The notes under the pieces were generated by a model. It did no database searches, was not told where the DNA came from, and saw only the letters and a list, made by a program, of their open reading frames with translations. The position numbers were made by a program, and so were the translations under genes. A DNA stretch of 41,845 nt from Candidatus Aminicenantota bacterium (GTDB lineage Bacteria > Acidobacteriota > Aminicenantia > Aminicenantales > Saccharicenantaceae), in the NCBI GenBank assembly GCA_014360005.1, contig JACIYI010000018.1:1-41845 (forward strand), in the 5' to 3' direction. Positions 18,273-27,739 of the stretch are shown in pieces; the stretch's first letter is position 1; each line of letters begins with the position of its first letter.

Positions 18273-18662
18273 ATGAGGATTAGATTGTTAAGCATCCCGG
18301 TTGCTGACCAGCAAAAAGCCCTGAATTTTTATACCGAAAAACTCGGTTTTATTCTGAAAAAAGATATCCCTATGGGTGAAGCCCGCTGGCTAACTGTAGT
18401 CTCGCCAGAAGAGCCCGAAGGTCCTGAACTTCTTCTTGAACCCAATGCGGAGTACCCCGCTATGAAGAACCTGAAGGAATCACTGGTCAGAGACAACATT
18501 CCCATAGCCGCCTTTGAAGTTAAAAACATTAAGGAAGAATTTAACCGCCTCAAAGAAAAAGGTGTTAATTTCACCCTGGAGCCAACAGATTTTGGTACAG
18601 TGTTGGTCGCCATCTTTGACGATACCTGCGGCAATTTGATCCAGATCTACCAGATAAAATAA
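18273..18662 (+). CDS. VOC (glyoxalase/dioxygenase superfamily) protein
   Basis: A 129-residue protein with the paired beta-alpha-beta-beta-beta modules of the vicinal oxygen chelate fold: IPVADQQKALNFYTEKLGF begins module one, and AFEVKNIKEEFNRLKEKGV begins module two, ending CGNLIQIYQI. The positions that carry metal ligands in glyoxalase I look substituted: serine near the first strand, and glutamine where the last glutamate usually lies. A metal-independent binding or resistance role is therefore possible, and the substrate is unknown. ATG 18273 has GAGGAG 7 bases upstream; the ATG at 18258 overlaps that site and has none of its own. The SmtB/ArsR-type operator upstream suggests induction by a metal or other ArsR-family signal. 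VOC genes often accompany ArsR regulators in other genomes. Confidence 0.85.
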   Translation: MRIRLLSIPVADQQKALNFYTEKLGFILKKDIPMGEARWLTVVSPEEPEGPELLLEPNAEYPAMKNLKESLVRDNIPIAAFEVKNIKEEFNRLKEKGVNFTLEPTDFGTVLVAIFDDTCGNLIQIYQIK

Positions 18663-18831
18663 CTGCCTTAGATTTTAGGTTTAAGCTTTGTTTAAATTCC
18701 CCATCCTTCTATATCTTTTTCAAAGTCTAACCGTGAATTCGTTTTTATCAAGGCCATAACCGCACCATGTCGATTAAGCTTACGGAAATAACCTGGTTAC
18801 CTCAACAATAATTCTTTGGCCAACCTAAAAA

Positions 18832-18888
18832 CCATGTCTTAACCTGAAAGAAAAAGTGGCTTGACTTAAAACTTTAAATGAGTATAAA
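18832..18888 (+). promoter_or_regulatory. Promoter of the two-gene large-protein operon, with upstream TGAAAGA element
   Basis: TTGACT at 18861-18866 and TATAAA at 18883-18888 are 16 bases apart and about 120 bases before the 19010 start. Immediately upstream, 18832-18851 (CCATGTCTTAACCTGAAAGA) closely matches a segment before tRNA-Leu at 30717-30736, at an identical distance from TTGAC. The 347-base gap 18663-19009 otherwise shows no gene; the long leader before 19010 has a strong AAGGAGGG at 18998-19005. Confidence 0.65.
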
Positions 18889-19009
18889 CAAGTCAAAGGC
18901 TTATTTCATGAGGGCAAAACAAGAGAGCTGTTTCCGCCACCTAATCTAGCAAAGAAACACCCGCACCCTGACTTCCGGAAATTAGCCTTTCAGGTTTAAG
19001 GAGGGTATT

Positions 19010-22000
19010 ATGTCAGACCCAAATCCCCTTAACCCGGGAAATGGCGACAATGGCCAGAAGAAAAACAAACTGACCAGAAGAAAGTTTCTCTCTTACGCCG
19101 GGATACTCGGAGCCACTCCGGTCCTCGGCCAGTTGCAGCAGATTCAGAAAAAAGTCATTCCCCAAAGGCGGATAGTTTTGCCTCAGAGGGGCTTGTTGAT
19201 CCAGGCCTTGAGGCCAGATGACCTGCTCTATCTTGATTTTGAGTTCATCAACCTCAAGCTGGTCAACCTGCCCAGGCCGCGTTTAGTCAGAGAAAATCGC
19301 GGACAACCGGCTTACATGATTGTTCATTTTCCACCTCAGAGCATAGCTGAAGAGGCGTTTTACGAAGCCAGCACCCCGGCCGAATCAGAAACCCCCAAAC
19401 CACCGCCAGTATTCAACCGGATTTCCGGCCCAACGCGTTTGAGCTTTTTAATCCCCGACGAAATTAACGAAATTCCTCTGACCCTGGAATCTCTTTTGGC
19501 CTGGCATCTGTACCAGCCGAGCCTGGTCCCGGTAGCCCTGCCGCCCTCGATTCCGGGTCAAGCTGGGCCGCGAACAATTCAACCCAAAACCGGAACCCCA
19601 CCTGCAGCCACCCGCTCTCTCCTGACACAAACCGGGCCCTCCACCCAGAACCTATACTTAAAACAAAACAAGCTGGCTCAGGCTCAGGCCGGTCCGGCCT
19701 TGAAGGCTCTGCTAAAACCTTCTCCCCCCGAAAAATTTCACACGGCAATTGAAATGCCCTACCGGCTGATTCTTTCGCCCAATGCCTATAATGTCTGGTT
19801 GCACACGGCCGGACCCACCTCCACCGCCGGCTGGACCGAGCTCTGGCACACCCGCCTGGCTGCCCTAAATCCGGATGGCTCGGTCAGCGAATCAGACAAC
19901 CCTTATCTGGCCGTCCGGGCCGTCTGGTCGCCAGATGTTGATGTTAACAACCTGGTCGGTCCTGACCCGGAACATAAAGCCCGACCCCGCCTCTCTCTCG
20001 ATCCCAACGACCGGCATCAAATCGTCCACCTCAGCAGCAATTTCACCCTGAGGAATCCTGACAAAACCGTTTACGAACCACAGCCGGTTAAAATAAAGAG
20101 AATGATGCTTAGTCCGCTCGGGGCCTGGCTCGATTCTCTGGGTAACTGGTCTCCGATGTCTCCCCTCTCTGTGGTCACCTGGCAGCACTTAGCTACCATG
20201 GGCCGCGACCACTACGTTAAAGTAGTCTACAAAGGATATCTGCTGCCTTTCGGCCACCGGGCGGCTCTGGTCAAAGAGACCGAGAGAAAATTTTATAAAG
20301 GCAAGGATGGCCAGAATATCGCCTACCTATTCCAGAAAAAATATATCCTTATTCGCGACCCGGATCGCACCTTCCCCGCACCCTTTCAGCAATACGACGG
20401 TCGGGAAGTTCCATTCAAGCTGGTCCGAATCACCACCAGGAAAACTCCGCCGCTCGACCCGCCCGAAAATACTCAGATTCTGCCGGACTCCGGCCAGCAG
20501 GCTTTCTGGCCTAAAGTCGGAGGTAAGGATTTCGAATTTCACCTGATTGCCACCGACCAGGAAGGCCGGGAAGTCGAGTTCCGGATGCCCATGGTCTTCG
20601 TAGAAAACTTCTACGCCTTCAACCAGAACAAGCTCAACCAGGTCATCGGAGCTTATAATTCAAAATCCACAACTCCAGCGCTGAAGAGAAAACCCGACCT
20701 GATGGGCCAGAGCATTTCTTTTGCCCCGGAGAAGAAAAAAGGTGACACCACTTTCGAAACCGAATCGCTGACCTGGCAGGTGGTGGAAGCTAAATCCAAC
20801 TCTTCACCGCAGGCCTTCGAACTGCAGGACCAGCCGATGTGCTTTCCGGCCCTGGAGGAAGCCTCCATTGCCATCCCGGCCCTTAAAAACCTGGTCGGAT
20901 TTGACAGCACCCAGGTGAAGTACGCCGAGGCTTATATCAAGAACGGACTCACTCCATCCGGCAACAAGGGCGAATTGATTTTCCAGGTTCTCAACCCCCC
21001 TCGCCTGGATTTTGCCGCCGGCGGCCAGGCGGAAAAGTCGGGCGGAATCGCCACGCCCAGTTTTTCCATAGTGGGCCTGTCCAGAATCCTGGGTCCGGTC
21101 GGGGCCGGACTGTCTGATTCTGCCCCGGACCCGGTAGCCCAGGCGGCCGGAGCCCTGAACGACATCGTGGCCGGAAAGTTTGACCCCAAGAAGTTCTTCA
21201 GCGATAAAGCCAAAATTCTCGGTGGGATCCTGCTTCAGGACCTCATCGACCAGGTTAACGATTTTACCAGCCCGGCCAACACCGGTAAGGCCCTGGCCAT
21301 AAAGAACGAACAGGTTTATGAAAGCGACGGCAAGACTCCGGCTGGTGTCAAGACCCTGCTCAAATGGACACCGAGCGTCCACGATGTTCTGATTTTTATA
21401 GCCAGCCGGGACGGGACCAAATCCACCCTCACCCTGAATGTCGAAGCCATCAACTATTTTAACGGGAAGGAATCGACCTACAAGGTCAAGGGCGAACTCA
21501 CCGATTTTACCCTGGACCTGATAAAAGGCATAACCACTTTTATCCTGGTCAAGTTCTCCAAGTTCACCTTTACCGCCGAGAAGGGCAAGAAGACCGATGT
21601 TGACCCGAAAATCGCTTCGCTCGACTTCCAGGGCCCGCTCAAGTTCATCAAGGAACTGCTGGATAAAATTCCATTGCCAGGTGGCTTCAGCGACGCCGAC
21701 GGCGGTTTTGGCGAGAAGCCCATCGTGAAGGTGGATGCTTCGGGCGCCAAGCTGGGCTATGCTTTGTCCATCCCTGATGTAGCCTTCGGTGTCTTTACTC
21801 TGCAGAACCTAAAGTTTACTGGCGAAATTTACCTGCCCTTTACCGGCGACCCGGTTTCCCTGCGGTTTGCTTTCAACGAGAAGAACAATCCTTTCCTGGT
21901 GACCGTGGCCATGTTCGGCGGCGGCGGTTTCTTCGCCATCGTGCTCCAGCCCCACGGAATCAAACTTATCGAAGGCGCCCTGGAATTCGGCGGCAGCTTT

Positions 22001-22348
22001 GCTATGAATATCGGCGTGGCCAGCGGCGGAGTAACATTGATGGCCGGCATCTACTTCAAGTATGAAGACGACGCCCTGACCCTGACCGGTTATGTCCGCT
22101 GCACCGGCGAGCTGGATGTCCTGGGGCTAATCAGTATCTCAGCTGAATTCTACCTGGCTCTGACCTACGAAGAAGCCCGCAACCGGGTCTGGGGTCAGGC
22201 TTCCCTGACTGTCAAGATCAAGATCGTCTTCTTCAGCATCAAGGTTACCCTGAAAGTCGAAAGAGAATTCGGACACTCGCCGGCTCCGCTTTTCTGCGAC
22301 CTGATGGAAGAGAAAGACTGGCTGGCTTACTGTGAAGCCTTTGCCTGA
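19010..22348 (+). CDS. Very large Tat-signal protein of unknown function (first gene of a pair)
   Basis: The function is unknown. The 1112-residue product begins with a polar stretch, then a twin-arginine signal TRRKFLSYAG (Arg23-Arg24), so export of a folded protein is likely. Residues 55-230 and 240-330 look like beta domains (RLSFLIPDEINEIPLTLESL; LILSPNAYNVWLHTAGPTS, then ELWHTRLA), separated by a proline/glutamine-rich linker at about 175-235. From about residue 780 to the end, alternating strands rich in Gly, Phe and Val (GGGGFFAIVLQPHGIKLIEG, then GVTLMAGIYF and GELDVLGLISISAEFYLAL) suggest a long beta-sheet or solenoid. I recall uncharacterised actinobacterial and cyanobacterial proteins with these motifs, unverified. 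There is no catalytic signature. It is followed after 14 bases by a second giant gene, so the two are almost certainly one operon with the promoter at 18861. Confidence 0.8.
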   Translation: MSDPNPLNPGNGDNGQKKNKLTRRKFLSYAGILGATPVLGQLQQIQKKVIPQRRIVLPQRGLLIQALRPDDLLYLDFEFINLKLVNLPRPRLVRENRGQPAYMIVHFPPQSIAEEAFYEASTPAESETPKPPPVFNRISGPTRLSFLIPDEINEIPLTLESLLAWHLYQPSLVPVALPPSIPGQAGPRTIQPKTGTPPAATRSLLTQTGPSTQNLYLKQNKLAQAQAGPALKALLKPSPPEKFHTAIEMPYRLILSPNAYNVWLHTAGPTSTAGWTELWHTRLAALNPDGSVSESDNPYLAVRAVWSPDVDVNNLVGPDPEHKARPRLSLDPNDRHQIVHLSSNFTLRNPDKTVYEPQPVKIKRMMLSPLGAWLDSLGNWSPMSPLSVVTWQHLATMGRDHYVKVVYKGYLLPFGHRAALVKETERKFYKGKDGQNIAYLFQKKYILIRDPDRTFPAPFQQYDGREVPFKLVRITTRKTPPLDPPENTQILPDSGQQAFWPKVGGKDFEFHLIATDQEGREVEFRMPMVFVENFYAFNQNKLNQVIGAYNSKSTTPALKRKPDLMGQSISFAPEKKKGDTTFETESLTWQVVEAKSNSSPQAFELQDQPMCFPALEEASIAIPALKNLVGFDSTQVKYAEAYIKNGLTPSGNKGELIFQVLNPPRLDFAAGGQAEKSGGIATPSFSIVGLSRILGPVGAGLSDSAPDPVAQAAGALNDIVAGKFDPKKFFSDKAKILGGILLQDLIDQVNDFTSPANTGKALAIKNEQVYESDGKTPAGVKTLLKWTPSVHDVLIFIASRDGTKSTLTLNVEAINYFNGKESTYKVKGELTDFTLDLIKGITTFILVKFSKFTFTAEKGKKTDVDPKIASLDFQGPLKFIKELLDKIPLPGGFSDADGGFGEKPIVKVDASGAKLGYALSIPDVAFGVFTLQNLKFTGEIYLPFTGDPVSLRFAFNEKNNPFLVTVAMFGGGGFFAIVLQPHGIKLIEGALEFGGSFAMNIGVASGGVTLMAGIYFKYEDDALTLTGYVRCTGELDVLGLISISAEFYLALTYEEARNRVWGQASLTVKIKIVFFSIKVTLKVEREFGHSPAPLFCDLMEEKDWLAYCEAFA

Positions 22349-22362
22349 AAGTGAGGACCACC

Positions 22363-25300
22363 ATGGCTAAATCAACTGTAATGTGGACCTTATGTCCCAA
22401 CGGAATCAAGGACGGGAAACTACGGTTTTCAGCTGCAGTCTCCATCCGTCTGGAAGAAGGTTCCGGCGGGAAAACTCCCAGCTTGAACCTTTTCCCGGAA
22501 ATCCTCAACTGGCCAGAGACGGTCAAAGCCATAAATTTTGGGGTGACTTACGATAAGAAAAAGCCGGCCGAACCGGTCCAAGCCAGCCGGGTTTCACCCG
22601 AACCGGACCTGGAGCTCTGGCAGGCCATCTTCAAGCCGGAAGCGCCGGTGTTCAATTTTAAGATGGCTGACCTCAGTAAAAATCTGGTGGTCTCCTACCC
22701 GGTCAAAAACGTCCTGACCTTTGTAGCTTCCACTTATCTGAACGTGGCTTCAGAATCACCGGAAGAACCGCCGCCGATGGAAAAACTCTTCCATACTGAC
22801 GGTCTGGCTCAAATTCGGCTCAAACCCATCACCGATGTCCGCTTGGCTAAGACCGTTAAGCTCCGGACCACTCAGCAGGTTATGGCCCAGTCGGTTAGAC
22901 GCGAAGCCGAAAGCCAGAAAATTAAGGCCATCCAGGTTTCTCCCCTTCCTCAACCCGCTAAGGATTTTTTCCTGCTGAGAGATTTCTACAAGCCGAAAAA
23001 CAGGATAACCATAGACCCGAAAACTAAACAGCCCATCATAAAAAAAGTGCCCATTACCAAGCCGGAAATTGATTTCCACCAGGCCCTAGCTATTATCACC
23101 AATTATCCGGCCCTGATGAGGCTGCTCGGTCTGGCCGTCGATTTTGAGCTGGAGGTCCCGGCCGATTTTCCGTCGAGCGGCTGGATTAAAATTGTGCCCC
23201 AGGGCCGGAACGACGAGACTCCACGGACTGCTTACCTCTACGATGCGGCCCGCGGAATCTTCGAAGCCGCCAGCAGCAAGAAACCGCCGGAGGTGGTCAA
23301 CGGTTTTCTGAACCTGGCTGACAAAGAGCAATACGACCTTGTTCAAATCGACGTCGATGCCATAGCTCTGAAAACTGCCGAGCTGGCCGACACGGCCGAA
23401 ACCAAAGAAAAGGCCGAACTCCCGGCCCTGCGCTCGAGCGGTCTGGGGGTGGTCAAAAATGAACAGGCCAAAAGCATAGCCGAAGTGCTGGTGCGGGCGG
23501 TAGAGCTCAACACTGACCTGGTGCGAAAAAAAGAGTTAACCCTATATGCCGAAGACCTGGTTCAGGGCTACCGGGTTGATGTCTGGGATGAAAAGTCCAG
23601 AAAATGGCGTTCTCTCTGCCAGAGAATCGGGACTTACCGCTTCGTTCGCCTGGACAAAGAAATAACACTTGAAGATGAAGGTTTTATCTCGCCTGCGGTA
23701 ACCCAGTCGGCTGATGAGTCCTCCGATGACATTTTCGCCCACGAATCACTGTTCCACTGGGACGGCTGGAGCCTGGTGGCCCCTCGCCCTGGCAAGACCA
23801 TCAACCCCGACGACCAGCCCCAAACAATAGAAAACCAGGCCATGACTGACTTCCTGCTAGAAACCAGGTTCAAACCGAAACCGGGTTCGCTGCCGCGCCT
23901 GCGCTATGGACTGAGCTACAGGCTGAGGGCCAGAACGGTCGACCTAGCCGGAAACAGCCAGCCCCTCGAAAATCCCGACGATAATTGCGCTATCCCGTCT
24001 CCTTCCAAGCAGCCCTTTACTTTCAGCCGCTTTGACCCTGTGCCCTCACCCCTGATTATTGCCCGCGAAGCACCCAAGAGCGGAGAGAATGTGGACCACC
24101 TGGTGATAAAGAGTTTTAATGAATCCATAGAACGGGACACCGTGCCCACCGACCAGGTTGCGGACCGCCACGTGGCTCCGCCGAAGATTTCGCAACTGGA
24201 CTCGGAATTTCACGGTATGTTCGACGGCACGGCCGGCCTGAAACCAGAAGTTTATTCCCTCATCTGCCAGAGGGATGGCGGCCAGTTCAAAGAAATGGAA
24301 CCAGGAGAACAGCTTGAGCTCCCCTACTTCCCCGACCCCTGGGCCCGCGGGGCTTGCATCAGTGGTCTTCCCTACGGAGCACCCGACCCGATGATGATTG
24401 AATTTTCAGGCGACTGGCCGGATTTCCGGCCTTTCAGGATAAGGTTGCAGGAAGGGGGCCAGCCGGCGCGCTGGGATAATTCTTCCCGCCTGCTGACAAT
24501 CTACCTGAGAAAGGGAGAATCGGTCACCCTGCGAATAAGCTGTTATTTCCCAGAGAGGTTCCTGCCCATTCAGGGGCTTTATCGCTGGTTAGAAAAACCG
24601 GAAAGAATATTGCCCCAGAAAGTCATGAGGCCGCCTCGCGGTTTGCCCGAAGGCCAGGTTCAGGTGCTCAAGACTCTGCAGCCCCCCAAGATTGACCTGA
24701 CCAGGGTTCGGACGCTGTCCATTCAGGGCCGCAACTGGTTGATGACTCCCTTCAGAGAAATAACACTGATGCATGCCACTCTGCAGCCAGTGGGCAAACC
24801 AGTCAACAAATCGCTCGAAGCCCAGAGAGGGCTGGGTCAAACCTCGGCTGTTCTGTACGGCGAGTTTGAACTCCACGGGCCAAGCACTTCCAAAGCCGAG
24901 CTTATAGCCGATTGGAAAGAACCGGTAGATTACCTGAATGAGCCGAAGCCGAGGGTTCTTGACGGTAAGGCTCACGTCCTGGAATTTAAGATAGGCCCGG
25001 TTATGACCACCCTGAACCTTACACCCAGGCCTGAGGCTGGGAAGACCGTCGGTTTAATCAGAGATAAGCAGCTTAAAACCAGGGCCGTCACCACGGCCAT
25101 GGTCAAGGCCCCGCAAACTCCGGTTTATAAGCACGAGTTCGGCGATACCAAGTTCAGAAGGGTTAACTACAGGCTCATCACTACCACCAGGTACATGGAG
25201 CAATTCCCGTCAAACCAGCTGCCGGAAGAAACAGGATACACCAGGACCAGCGACCCGGTGGAGGTCAAGGTGCTGAACACTGCACCGCCGGCCATGCCTA

Positions 25301-26355
25301 AAGTCGTCTACGTGGTTCCCTCCTTTAAGTGGGAAAGAAGCAAGCAAGGCTCGAAGGTCACCAGCGTCAGGAAGAGCGCGCTCCGGGTGTATTTAGAAAG
25401 ACCATGGTATTCAAGCGGTGAAGGCGAGCTCCTGGCGGTCATTCTTCCCCCGGGAATTACCATAACCTCGAGAAAACCAGCGGCCGCTCCCGTCAGTCGC
25501 ACTGCTACTCCGCAGGTTACCCAGAGAATTAAACCCCAGCTTCAGAGAAAGGCCGTGCCCGGCGCTTTGCAGGTGAGAGTTCCGCCAGTAGCCGAAAAAT
25601 ATAAACCTTATGTAACGATGTGGGGCAGCGACCCCATCTGGAGGTCCGGAGCGGTGGCCCCGCCCGAATATCCGCTGCCCGAGGCCTTCTCTTCAGCCGT
25701 TGAGGTTATGGGCGACTTGCCTCTCCTGGAACTGCCGAATGATAAAAAGTTTATCGCTGTCGGGCACCAGGTAGAATATGATGAAGAGCGACAGCTGTGG
25801 TTCTGCAACCTGGAGCTGGATTCAGGTCAGGCCTACTTTCCTTTCATCCGGTTAGCCCTGGCCAGGTTCCAGCCGGATTCTGTGCCCGGGGCTCACCTGT
25901 CTCAGGTAGTAGTGGCTAATTTCGGTCAGATTCTGCCCGAAAGAAACCTGGCCGTGACCTTCAATCCTTCCAATCTCAGGGCAGTGAAAGTCAGCCTGTC
26001 CGGCGTGTCCTACATCCAGGGTTATGCCGGAAGCGGACCGGGTGTGGTGGAAGTGGCTCTGGAGACCAAGAAGCTCAACCTGCCGGACGAGCTGGGCTGG
26101 GAACCAGTCAAAGAGTCAGTCATCACCCTTAAGCCGCAAAAGGCCGGAGCGGCGGAAGTTGGCTCGTTTATCTGGCAGGGCACACTCAACCTGCCCAAGG
26201 GTATAAAGCTCCAGGACTACAGAATCGCCGTCAGAGAATACGAAGTGTTTAACACGGACGAGTTGGACAAGGCCGCCCGCACCGTAGCCGCGGTGACCAC
26301 CAAAAAGTACAAACGACTGGTTTACGCTGAAACCATAAAGCTTCTGGACCTGTAG
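22363..26355 (+). CDS. Very large protein of unknown function (second gene of the pair)
   Basis: A 1330-residue product with no signal peptide or membrane segment, and no family I can name. It opens with VMWTLCPNGIKDGKLRFSAA and a short Trp-Pro segment. A middle region, LRYGLSYRLRARTVDLAGNS (about residues 520-540), resembles a fibronectin-III-like or other beta-sandwich strand pair. Later blocks, RPWYSSGEGELLAVILPP (near 1025) and YVTMWGSDPIW (near 1085), have the density of conserved Trp and Gly expected for a family signature. Long charged and proline-rich linkers separate these blocks. ATG 22363 is favoured: GAGGA at 22353-22357 lies 5 bases before it, whereas the GTG at 22351 overlaps that site. 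The partner upstream is Tat-exported, so this protein is either cytoplasmic or carried out with it. It converges with the photolyase gene, leaving 25 bases between them. Confidence 0.8.
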   Translation: MAKSTVMWTLCPNGIKDGKLRFSAAVSIRLEEGSGGKTPSLNLFPEILNWPETVKAINFGVTYDKKKPAEPVQASRVSPEPDLELWQAIFKPEAPVFNFKMADLSKNLVVSYPVKNVLTFVASTYLNVASESPEEPPPMEKLFHTDGLAQIRLKPITDVRLAKTVKLRTTQQVMAQSVRREAESQKIKAIQVSPLPQPAKDFFLLRDFYKPKNRITIDPKTKQPIIKKVPITKPEIDFHQALAIITNYPALMRLLGLAVDFELEVPADFPSSGWIKIVPQGRNDETPRTAYLYDAARGIFEAASSKKPPEVVNGFLNLADKEQYDLVQIDVDAIALKTAELADTAETKEKAELPALRSSGLGVVKNEQAKSIAEVLVRAVELNTDLVRKKELTLYAEDLVQGYRVDVWDEKSRKWRSLCQRIGTYRFVRLDKEITLEDEGFISPAVTQSADESSDDIFAHESLFHWDGWSLVAPRPGKTINPDDQPQTIENQAMTDFLLETRFKPKPGSLPRLRYGLSYRLRARTVDLAGNSQPLENPDDNCAIPSPSKQPFTFSRFDPVPSPLIIAREAPKSGENVDHLVIKSFNESIERDTVPTDQVADRHVAPPKISQLDSEFHGMFDGTAGLKPEVYSLICQRDGGQFKEMEPGEQLELPYFPDPWARGACISGLPYGAPDPMMIEFSGDWPDFRPFRIRLQEGGQPARWDNSSRLLTIYLRKGESVTLRISCYFPERFLPIQGLYRWLEKPERILPQKVMRPPRGLPEGQVQVLKTLQPPKIDLTRVRTLSIQGRNWLMTPFREITLMHATLQPVGKPVNKSLEAQRGLGQTSAVLYGEFELHGPSTSKAELIADWKEPVDYLNEPKPRVLDGKAHVLEFKIGPVMTTLNLTPRPEAGKTVGLIRDKQLKTRAVTTAMVKAPQTPVYKHEFGDTKFRRVNYRLITTTRYMEQFPSNQLPEETGYTRTSDPVEVKVLNTAPPAMPKVVYVVPSFKWERSKQGSKVTSVRKSALRVYLERPWYSSGEGELLAVILPPGITITSRKPAAAPVSRTATPQVTQRIKPQLQRKAVPGALQVRVPPVAEKYKPYVTMWGSDPIWRSGAVAPPEYPLPEAFSSAVEVMGDLPLLELPNDKKFIAVGHQVEYDEERQLWFCNLELDSGQAYFPFIRLALARFQPDSVPGAHLSQVVVANFGQILPERNLAVTFNPSNLRAVKVSLSGVSYIQGYAGSGPGVVEVALETKKLNLPDELGWEPVKESVITLKPQKAGAAEVGSFIWQGTLNLPKGIKLQDYRIAVREYEVFNTDELDKAARTVAAVTTKKYKRLVYAETIKLLDL

Positions 26356-26380
26356 AAAAACAGAAAGGCAACCAAACCGA

Positions 26381-27697
26381 CTATTGCCCGAAGTAGATCT
26401 GCCTGACCCTGATGGCCGCCGACCGGTGGTCAACTATGGGCCGATGATAGTTCGGAAGTTCCAGAGCCTGAATTTGCTGGCAGGAGGCCTTTTTCAACTC
26501 GGGAACATATTTTTTTACATAAAGGCATTCCGGGTCATGTTTTTCAGCCTGTAGCTGAGGGTTGAACAGCCGCAGAGGGCGCGGGTCAGCCCCAACTGAG
26601 GCTGACCACTGCCAGTTGCCGGTGTTAACCACTTCATCATAATCGAGAAGATATTTTTTGAATAACTTCTCCCCTATTCTCCAGTCAATAAGCAGGTCCT
26701 TGGTGACAAAGGAAGCCACCACCAGCCGGGCCCGGTTGTGCATCCAGCCTTCTTCTTTGAGTTGACGGATAGCGGCATCAATGATTGGATAACCGGTCCG
26801 GGCTTCTTCCAGGGCCCTGATATCTTCTTCCCGATTGAGCCACCTAAGGCCGCGCCGATTCTCCTGGAATTCCAGGTTTTCCGTCCAGGGGAAGTGGTGG
26901 CGGATGTGGTACCAGAATTCTCGCCAGGCCAGTTCTTTGACAAACTGGCTATCCATAGCCAGACTTTTCCGCACCCGGGCCAGAACCTGGCGGATTGAAA
27001 TCAGGCCAAACCTGATGGCTACCGACAGCCGGCTAGTGCCGTCAACATCCAGCTGATTCCGGCCCTCATCATAACTCTTAAAATCATATTGCTTGAGCCG
27101 GCGCTCAGCATAATCTGGCTTCCAGTGCCTGTTTGGCTGGTGGGGTATCAACTTAAAAGTTCCTACCAGCGATGGCCAATTCAGCTTCGGCATCTGAAGG
27201 CGACCAGGTTCAGGCCAGACAGAAATATCTTCTCTGGCCAGGGCCATTCGCCACAATCTGAAAAAAGGGCTGTAAACCTTGCGGGCTTCGATTCTTCCCG
27301 GCGGCACCAGGAGGGAATCATTAAAATCCTTGAAGGCAACCCCTTTCTTCCGGCACAGAGCTTCCACTTTCTTCTGGGTTCTCTCTCCCTTCCAGGAGTA
27401 ACTGCGATTAGTGTAGACAGCCTCCGCTTTCGATTCTGAGATGACCCGGTCCAGAACTTTTTCCGGCTGTCCGTAAAATCCATAAAGGCGGTTGCCCTTT
27501 TTCTCCAGCTGATGGTTTAACCGCCTCAGGCAATCAAGCAAAAAACCGGTTCTGGAAGCTGGGCCATCCAGCTCCCGAAGAAGCTCATGGTCGAAGATAA
27601 ATACCGGAATAACTTCTTGGCTTTTTTTAAATGCCTCAATAAGTCCGCGGTTATCTTTCAGTCGCAGGTCACGCTTAAACCAGTACAGAATCCTCAC
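26381..27697 (-). CDS. phrB: Deoxyribodipyrimidine photolyase
   Basis: Repairs UV-made cyclobutane pyrimidine dimers using light and reduced FAD. The 438-residue length suits class I photolyases. The N-terminal alpha/beta antenna domain starts ILYWFKRDLRLKDNRGL. The helical FAD domain shows ELAWREFWYHIRHHFPW, then TGYPIIDAAIRQLKEEGWMH, NRARLVVASFVTKDLLIDW, and NTGNWQWSASVGADPRPLRL, which line the flavin and dimer pocket. A cryptochrome or other photolyase subclass cannot be fully excluded, but the dimer-pocket residues look standard. Translation starts at GTG, with AAAGG six bases upstream. The gene lies 42 bases after the DUF4382 lipoprotein gene on the same strand, so the two are probably co-transcribed. 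Its presence implies at least occasional exposure of the organism to light. Confidence 0.95.
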   Translation of the reverse strand: MRILYWFKRDLRLKDNRGLIEAFKKSQEVIPVFIFDHELLRELDGPASRTGFLLDCLRRLNHQLEKKGNRLYGFYGQPEKVLDRVISESKAEAVYTNRSYSWKGERTQKKVEALCRKKGVAFKDFNDSLLVPPGRIEARKVYSPFFRLWRMALAREDISVWPEPGRLQMPKLNWPSLVGTFKLIPHQPNRHWKPDYAERRLKQYDFKSYDEGRNQLDVDGTSRLSVAIRFGLISIRQVLARVRKSLAMDSQFVKELAWREFWYHIRHHFPWTENLEFQENRRGLRWLNREEDIRALEEARTGYPIIDAAIRQLKEEGWMHNRARLVVASFVTKDLLIDWRIGEKLFKKYLLDYDEVVNTGNWQWSASVGADPRPLRLFNPQLQAEKHDPECLYVKKYVPELKKASCQQIQALELPNYHRPIVDHRSAAIRVRQIYFGQ

Positions 27698-27739
27698 TTC
27701 AGACCTTTTACCACCCGACTGCCAACCAGACCAGCAGGC

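Noticed and set aside
20804..21382. 192-codon open frame on the minus strand inside the first giant gene
   Set aside because: No ribosome-binding site, and the plus-strand frame is continuous over 1112 codons with a strong start; GC-rich coding DNA often leaves open antisense frames.
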